DNA of 17,724 bases from Coriobacteriales bacterium (GTDB taxonomy: Bacteria > Actinomycetota > Coriobacteriia > Coriobacteriales > JAEZZM01), in the NCBI GenBank assembly GCA_029983705.1, contig JASBYZ010000025.1:1-17724 (forward strand). Reading direction: 5' to 3'. Shown piece after piece: positions 14,423-17,724 of the stretch (position 1 is the stretch's first letter; every line of letters begins with the position of its first letter). Both the position numbers and the translations under genes were made by a program. The notes beneath the pieces were generated by a model. The model was not told the DNA's origin. It saw only the letters and a program-made list of their open reading frames with translations, and did not search any database.

Positions 14423-14788
14423 CTAATAATCAGAGTTTGGATTATCTTGACCGAGCGACAATGCGTCATCTACTCCGAAGGTTTGAGCAAGTTCAGCTCT
14501 AAATTGCTCAAGATATTCTTCCTCATTTCTTAAAGACTCATCACTGCAAAAACGCTCAAAGTTTGAATTTGGATATCGCCTTGCTAGCTCACTTAAACGG
14601 GCGTCTACATAGCCTTCAAACTCATCAGGAATATCTTGAAGCGAAGAAAGTTTACCATCACAGTTTGGACAGCTATAGGTAAAAAGCGCACGGCCTCTTT
14701 CCATCACAATTAAGTGATCAAAGCTATCTTGTTCTAGCTCCATCATTCCGCACTGCGGGCAAAACATCTCTATCATTTCTTTTTTCAT
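14423..14788 (-). CDS. Small zinc-ribbon protein with two CPxC pairs (CpXC-domain-like)
   Basis: A 121-residue soluble protein. CPQC (near residue 10) and CPNC (near residue 40) form a probable four-cysteine zinc ribbon, separated by a strand-rich segment (DHLIVMERGRALFTYS). The spacing resembles CpXC-domain proteins. The rest is acidic and mostly helical (YVDARLSELARRY, EEYLEQFRAELAQTF) with an unstructured DNPNSDY end. ATG at 14788 lies 8 bases after AGAGGTG; TTG at 14794 would add two residues. It precedes lgt by 29 bases and yebC beyond that, so it may be co-transcribed with them. I cannot assign a function; no catalytic residues are recognisable. Confidence 0.7.
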   Translation of the reverse strand: MKKEMIEMFCPQCGMMELEQDSFDHLIVMERGRALFTYSCPNCDGKLSSLQDIPDEFEGYVDARLSELARRYPNSNFERFCSDESLRNEEEYLEQFRAELAQTFGVDDALSLGQDNPNSDY

Positions 14789-14876
14789 GCTCAAAACACC
14801 TCTTTTCTTTTGAGCTCGTCTGTTTGTATGAACAATAACTTACTACATACTACCCGTTTACTGTAGAGAAAAAATG

Positions 14877-14902
14877 AGCCAGAATGTTTTCACACTCTGG
14901 CT
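14877..14902 (-). terminator. Rho-independent terminator after dcd
   Basis: Minus-strand arms AGCCAGAGTG (14902-14893) and CATTCTGGCT (14886-14877) form 10 pairs with one G-U around a TGAAAA loop. A T-rich tract follows, complementary to 14868-14874. It lies 35 bases after the distal dcd stop (14938) but about 170 bases after the premature stop, so it marks the original end of the gene and operon. Confidence 0.85.
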
Positions 14903-14937
14903 TTGATTAAAAACCTTTTAAACGGTAAAGCTTTGAA

Positions 14938-15504
14938 TTACTCTTGTCTCTCTTTGAGTGGACTAGAAGGAGTGGCTCCTACCTGTCCTTGGTAGTGTGA
15001 ATTAATACGTGAGTCACCATATGGGATATCAACATCAGTAGTCATCTGCTCAAAGGTAATTTGGCCAATTTACATGCCAGGCTTGAGCAAAATTGGAAGA
15101 TTAGAGATATTTGATAACTCTAAGGTTAGATAACCATCCCAACCTGGATCAACATATCCTGCAGTTGAGTGAATTAAAAGTCCTAATCTGCCCAAAGATG
15201 ACTTACCCTCAAGTCTACCTACAATATTATTAGGTAACTTAATGCGCTCGTAAATAGTGCCCAGTGCAAACTCACCAGGATGTAAAATAAATGGCACTTC
15301 GTAGGTGGCAGTAATATGCTCAGTTAAATCCACCAGCTCTTTTGTTGGGTCGATAAAAGCATACTTAGTATTTCTAAATATTCTAAAATCATCGCCAATT
15401 CTTAAATCCACGCTTGAAGGCTGGATGTTACTTCTATCCAAAGGCTCAATAATAATTTTGCCTTCATCAAGATATTCTTTAATAGTCCTGTCAGATAAAA
15501 TCAT
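14938..15504 (-). pseudogene. dcd: Bifunctional dCTP deaminase/dUTPase-type gene with an in-frame TAA at codon 145
   Basis: From ATG 15504 the frame encodes the first 144 residues of an actinobacterial Dcd: IQPSSVDLRIG, the catalytic EGKSSLGRLG (99-108), HSTAGYVDPGWDG (112-124) and LTLELSN with Glu129. It then meets TAA at 15070-15072. The same frame continues for 43 conserved codons (IGQITFEQM, then PYGDS, then HYQGQVGATPSS) to a natural stop at 14938. The TAA sits where relatives have lysine (PGMKIGQ), so one AAA-to-TAA change explains it; the repaired length would be 188, normal for the family. The enzyme converts dCTP to dUMP for thymidylate synthesis. The missing tail carries a conserved core strand and the part that closes on the nucleotide, so the short form is probably inactive. 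It lies 36 bases after nfu; the ribosome-binding site is weak. Confidence 0.9.
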
Positions 15505-15540
15505 GAGCTACTACTTTTCTACACTACTTTGCGCCAACAA

Positions 15541-15771
15541 TTACATAGATGGCTTAACGCCAGTGATGCCTGGTACGCGCTCTCTTAATACGCGCTCTAC
15601 ACCATGAGCTAAGGTCATTTGGCTCATAGGGCAACCAGCGCAAGCGCCTTGAAGCTCTACAGTAACCATACCTTGGTCATCAACATCTACAAAAGAAACG
15701 TCTCCGCCATCAGCCTGAAGAGCAGGTCTGATGAGCTCTAGAGTTTGCTTTACAAGCTCTTTATCTACCAT
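15541..15771 (-). CDS. NifU C-terminal (Nfu) domain iron-sulfur carrier protein
   Basis: A 76-residue stand-alone Nfu domain: LVKQTLELIRPALQADGGDV, then VELQGACAGCPMSQMTLAHGVERVL with the cluster-binding pair Cys44 and Cys47. Nfu proteins receive [4Fe-4S] clusters from the SUF scaffold and pass them to client proteins. The start ATG follows AAGGGAG by 8 bases. It lies 59 bases after sufU and 36 bases before dcd, so it is likely part of the suf transcript. A 6-base inverted repeat (AGATTA, 3-base gap, TAATCT; 15815-15829) lies just after the sufU stop. Confidence 0.93.
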   Translation of the reverse strand: MVDKELVKQTLELIRPALQADGGDVSFVDVDDQGMVTVELQGACAGCPMSQMTLAHGVERVLRERVPGITGVKPSM

Positions 15772-15830
15772 GCGTAAATCTCCCTTACGTAATTGGTTTT
15801 ACAATCGTGCTAATAGATTACCATAATCTC

Positions 15831-16259
15831 TTATTTTTCTAACATGTCACTTAAAGTGTGCCATGCAAGTACCGCACACTTAACACGTTGAGGCATAACT
15901 GAAATATTTTGAAGCGCTACCGCATCGCCTAATATATCTTCAAGCTCATCCATATCGTCCTCATCGCCTGTAATCATGCCAATAAATTTTTGACAGGCAA
16001 GACGTGCTTCTTCTATCGTTTTGCCTTCAATAAGTTCACATAAAAGCGATGTAGAAGCCTGAGAAATTGCACAACCGTGACCGGTAAACGCAGCCTCTTT
16101 AATAATGTCACCATCAATATTAAGGTGGAGCTGGATATCATCTCCGCAGCTTGGATTATGCCCGCGCTCGTTGTGAGTGGCATGCTCAAGCTCGTGCTTA
16201 TGTTCGGAGTTGTTTGAGTGCTCCATAATAATTGATGAATAAATTTGCTTTAAATCCAA
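15831..16259 (-). CDS. sufU: SufU, zinc-dependent sulfur-transfer protein
   Basis: A 142-residue IscU-like protein of the SufU type. Zinc/sulfur ligands are NPSCGD (Cys38, Asp40), GHGCAISQAS (Cys63) and RVKCAVLAWH (Cys128). The insertion between the second and third cysteines (about 65 residues) separates SufU from true IscU scaffolds. SufU accepts persulfide sulfur from SufS and passes it toward SufBCD. The N-terminal region (residues 18-34) is rich in His and Glu. The start is TTG at 16259: the alignment with Bacillus SufU (LKQIYSSIIMEH) requires residues before the internal ATG (Met12). The Shine-Dalgarno (GTGGGG) is weak. It lies 17 bases after sufS and is probably coupled to it. Confidence 0.95.
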   Translation of the reverse strand: MDLKQIYSSIIMEHSNNSEHKHELEHATHNERGHNPSCGDDIQLHLNIDGDIIKEAAFTGHGCAISQASTSLLCELIEGKTIEEARLACQKFIGMITGDEDDMDELEDILGDAVALQNISVMPQRVKCAVLAWHTLSDMLEK

Positions 16260-16276
16260 TGAAGTAGCCCCACTTA

Positions 16277-17533
16277 TTACTTAGTTAATCCCATAGTTTC
16301 ACGCACAAAATTAATGCCATCAATAAAGGCATCAATTTCTTCTTTTGTATTATAAATGCCAAAAGATGCTCTGCAAGAAGACTCTATATCAAGTCCTCTA
16401 TGGAGCTGCTGGGCACAGTGGTGTCCCGCTCTAATGGCTACATGCTTATAATCCAAAATAGATGCGACATCATGAGGATGTACCCCACAAACATTAAATG
16501 CAACCGCCGCACCGCGTGGACCCTTTGTTGGGTGAAAAACGTTACAGGTACCAAGTTCGCGAAGTTTTATTGCGCAGTATTCACCAAGCGCTTGCTCGTA
16601 GGCAGAAATCTTGTCAAAGCCAATAGCCTCAACATAGTCGATAGCAGCATGAAGTCCTACTGCTCCCCCAACGTTTTGGGTACCAGCCTCAAACTTATAA
16701 GGAAGTGGAGCATAGCTTGCACTAAAGTCCTGAACGTACTCAATCATCTCGCCACCATACATAAATGGCTGCATGTGCTGCAAGATATCACGCTTGCCGT
16801 AGAGTACTCCAATACCAAAGGGCGCATACATTTTATGGCCAGATAAGGCGAGAAAATCGCAGCCCAAATCTTGTACGTCAACCTTGTGGTGTGGAACCAT
16901 CTGAGCTCCATCACAAATTGCAATAGCCCCAACGCTGTGTGCCATCTCAGAAATCTTCTTTACATCTGGCTCACTTGAAAGCACATTAGAGGTTCCGGTA
17001 AATGAAACGATCTTAGTTTTCTCACTTAACTTTGATGCAAAATCATCCATATCAAGCTGGAAGTCACCATCGAGCTCTGCATATACAAGTTTGGCACCAG
17101 TTTTTTGGCACACAAACTGCCAAGGCACTGAGTTTGAATGGTGCTCCATTCTGGTAATTAAGACCTCATCGCCCTCTTCCAAATGTTCAAAACCGTAAGA
17201 ATAAGCAACGAGGTTAAGTGCCTCTGAGGCGTTTCTGGTAAATATAATTTCTTGTTTGGTGCGTGCATTAATAAACTTTGCCACCCGCTTGCGTGCCTGC
17301 TCATAGGCCTCTGTAGATGCTGCAGCCAAGTGGTAGGTTCCGCGAAGTGGGTTTGCATTTTCTGATTTGTAGTACTCGCTCACACGCTCAAGAACTTGCC
17401 TTGGACGCTGGGTGGTAGCTCCATTATCTAAATATATTGTTGGACTTTCTCCCACTTTTAGAAAATCAAAATCCTCTCTAATTTTTTGGACATCATACGG
17501 AGGATTGTTAAGAGTTTCTAGTACGTCTCTCAT
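16277..17533 (-). CDS. sufS: SufS-type cysteine desulfurase
   Basis: A 418-residue group II cysteine desulfurase. It uses pyridoxal phosphate to take sulfur from cysteine, leaving alanine and an enzyme persulfide for SufU. Visible residues are the PLP-stacking histidine in MEHHSNSVPW (131/132), CDGAQ with the PLP aspartate (about 208), SGHKMYAPFG with Schiff-base Lys234, and the persulfide cysteine Cys373 in IRAGHHCAQ. FEAGTQNV near 281-288 is also conserved. The ATG at 17533 directly abuts the TAG of the upstream sufD gene (17534-17536), and sufU follows after 17 bases, so translation of the three is tightly coupled. Confidence 0.97.
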   Translation of the reverse strand: MRDVLETLNNPPYDVQKIREDFDFLKVGESPTIYLDNGATTQRPRQVLERVSEYYKSENANPLRGTYHLAAASTEAYEQARKRVAKFINARTKQEIIFTRNASEALNLVAYSYGFEHLEEGDEVLITRMEHHSNSVPWQFVCQKTGAKLVYAELDGDFQLDMDDFASKLSEKTKIVSFTGTSNVLSSEPDVKKISEMAHSVGAIAICDGAQMVPHHKVDVQDLGCDFLALSGHKMYAPFGIGVLYGKRDILQHMQPFMYGGEMIEYVQDFSASYAPLPYKFEAGTQNVGGAVGLHAAIDYVEAIGFDKISAYEQALGEYCAIKLRELGTCNVFHPTKGPRGAAVAFNVCGVHPHDVASILDYKHVAIRAGHHCAQQLHRGLDIESSCRASFGIYNTKEEIDAFIDGINFVRETMGLTK

Positions 17534-17724
17534 CTATAGCATAACCCCTTCAAAGATTTTGTGGCTCACCTGTGAGCGTAGGTCTTGGTCAAAAATTTCA
17601 TCGAGCGCTGGAGTCATGCGTGCTTGAACTAGGAGTGCCTCAGCCTGCTTGCGGCTTAAACCTCTGCTCATAATATAAAAGAGCTTATCTTCATCAATTC
17701 TTCCAGCTGAAGCAGCGTGGTTTC
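17534..17724 (-). CDS. sufD: SufD-like SUF scaffold protein (C-terminal end; cut by window edge)
   Basis: The last 62 codons of a SufB/SufD family protein, continuing beyond the right edge. The end NHAASAGRIDEDKLFYIMSR is the hallmark C-terminal helix region of this family, followed by GLSRKQAEALLVQA and a short tail ending in TAG. SufD forms the SufBCD scaffold with SufB and the SufC ATPase, where Fe-S clusters are built. Its position directly before sufS, with a gene boundary of zero bases, favours SufD over SufB, but the fragment is too short to exclude SufB. Confidence 0.85.
   Translation of the reverse strand, partial: NHAASAGRIDEDKLFYIMSRGLSRKQAEALLVQARMTPALDEIFDQDLRSQVSHKIFEGVML

Noticed and set aside
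15070..15072. Selenocysteine, pyrrolysine or programmed recoding at the dcd TAA
   Set aside because: TAA is not used for either amino acid, relatives have lysine at this site, and no recoding signal is evident. A point mutation or error is simpler.
15815..15829. AGATTA-3-TAATCT dyad between sufU and nfu as a terminator
   Set aside because: The stem is only six AT-rich pairs and is not followed by a T-run. At most it is a minor operator-like element.
16400..16846. A 148-codon plus-strand open frame inside sufS
   Set aside because: It is antisense to a fully conserved sufS and has no recognisable domain. It is a shadow frame.
1..17724. Insertion sequences, prophage, CRISPR arrays, tRNA or rRNA genes
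   Set aside because: No transposase or phage-like protein, no regularly spaced repeats and no cloverleaf or rRNA-like sequence were recognised on either strand.

Overview
This window reads as a stretch of a mid- to low-GC actinobacterial chromosome, most likely of class Coriobacteriia (an Atopobium/Fannyhessea/Lancefieldella/Olsenella-type organism). The reasons are an actinobacterial-style bifunctional dCTP deaminase/dUTPase sequence, a SUF-only Fe-S system with SufU, an AmaP-DUF2273-Asp23 envelope cluster shared with Firmicutes, many GTG/TTG starts, and an AT-leaning composition. This placement is inferred by eye from protein families; no rRNA or tRNA gene is present to confirm it. Almost everything is on the minus strand; only the two salvage genes at 5606-7238 are on the plus strand.

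Layout, left to right: a PPK2-family polyphosphate kinase cut by the window edge (1-639); a SanA/YdcF-like membrane protein (693-1358); DNA polymerase I (1359-4007), whose stop abuts the sanA-like start; a strong terminator hairpin (4034-4075); glutamine synthetase glnA (4110-5450). A divergent promoter region follows, then plus-strand mtnA (5606-6670) overlapping a class II aldolase (6657-7238). These converge tail-to-tail, with a 30-base overlap, on a minus-strand M20 amidohydrolase (7209-8452) broken by a one-base deletion. Then come a methionine ABC importer, transcribed metN-metI-metQ (10888 down to 8579), a 327-base noncoding leader with several dyads, the gls24/asp23-DUF2273-amaP cluster (11216-12592), yebC, lgt and a small zinc-ribbon protein (12748-14788). 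The last block is the downstream end of a suf operon, transcribed sufD(partial)-sufS-sufU-nfu, followed by dcd carrying an in-frame TAA (17724 down to 14938).

Functional themes: (1) sulfur and methionine economy. MtnA plus a single class II aldolase, without other methionine-salvage enzymes, fits the DHAP-shunt type of methylthioadenosine/5'-deoxyadenosine salvage. It sits beside a methionine importer whose ATPase lacks the usual methionine-sensing domain. (2) Fe-S cluster assembly. (3) Nucleotide and DNA metabolism (polA, dcd, PPK2). (4) Envelope maintenance (lgt, AmaP/Asp23, SanA-like).

Most of the window is housekeeping. The observations that most deserve checking are the two broken genes (dcd nonsense codon, M20 frameshift), the compact mtnA-aldolase salvage pair, and the structured metN leader. 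I did not find a mobile element, CRISPR array, phage region or an unmistakably new system.
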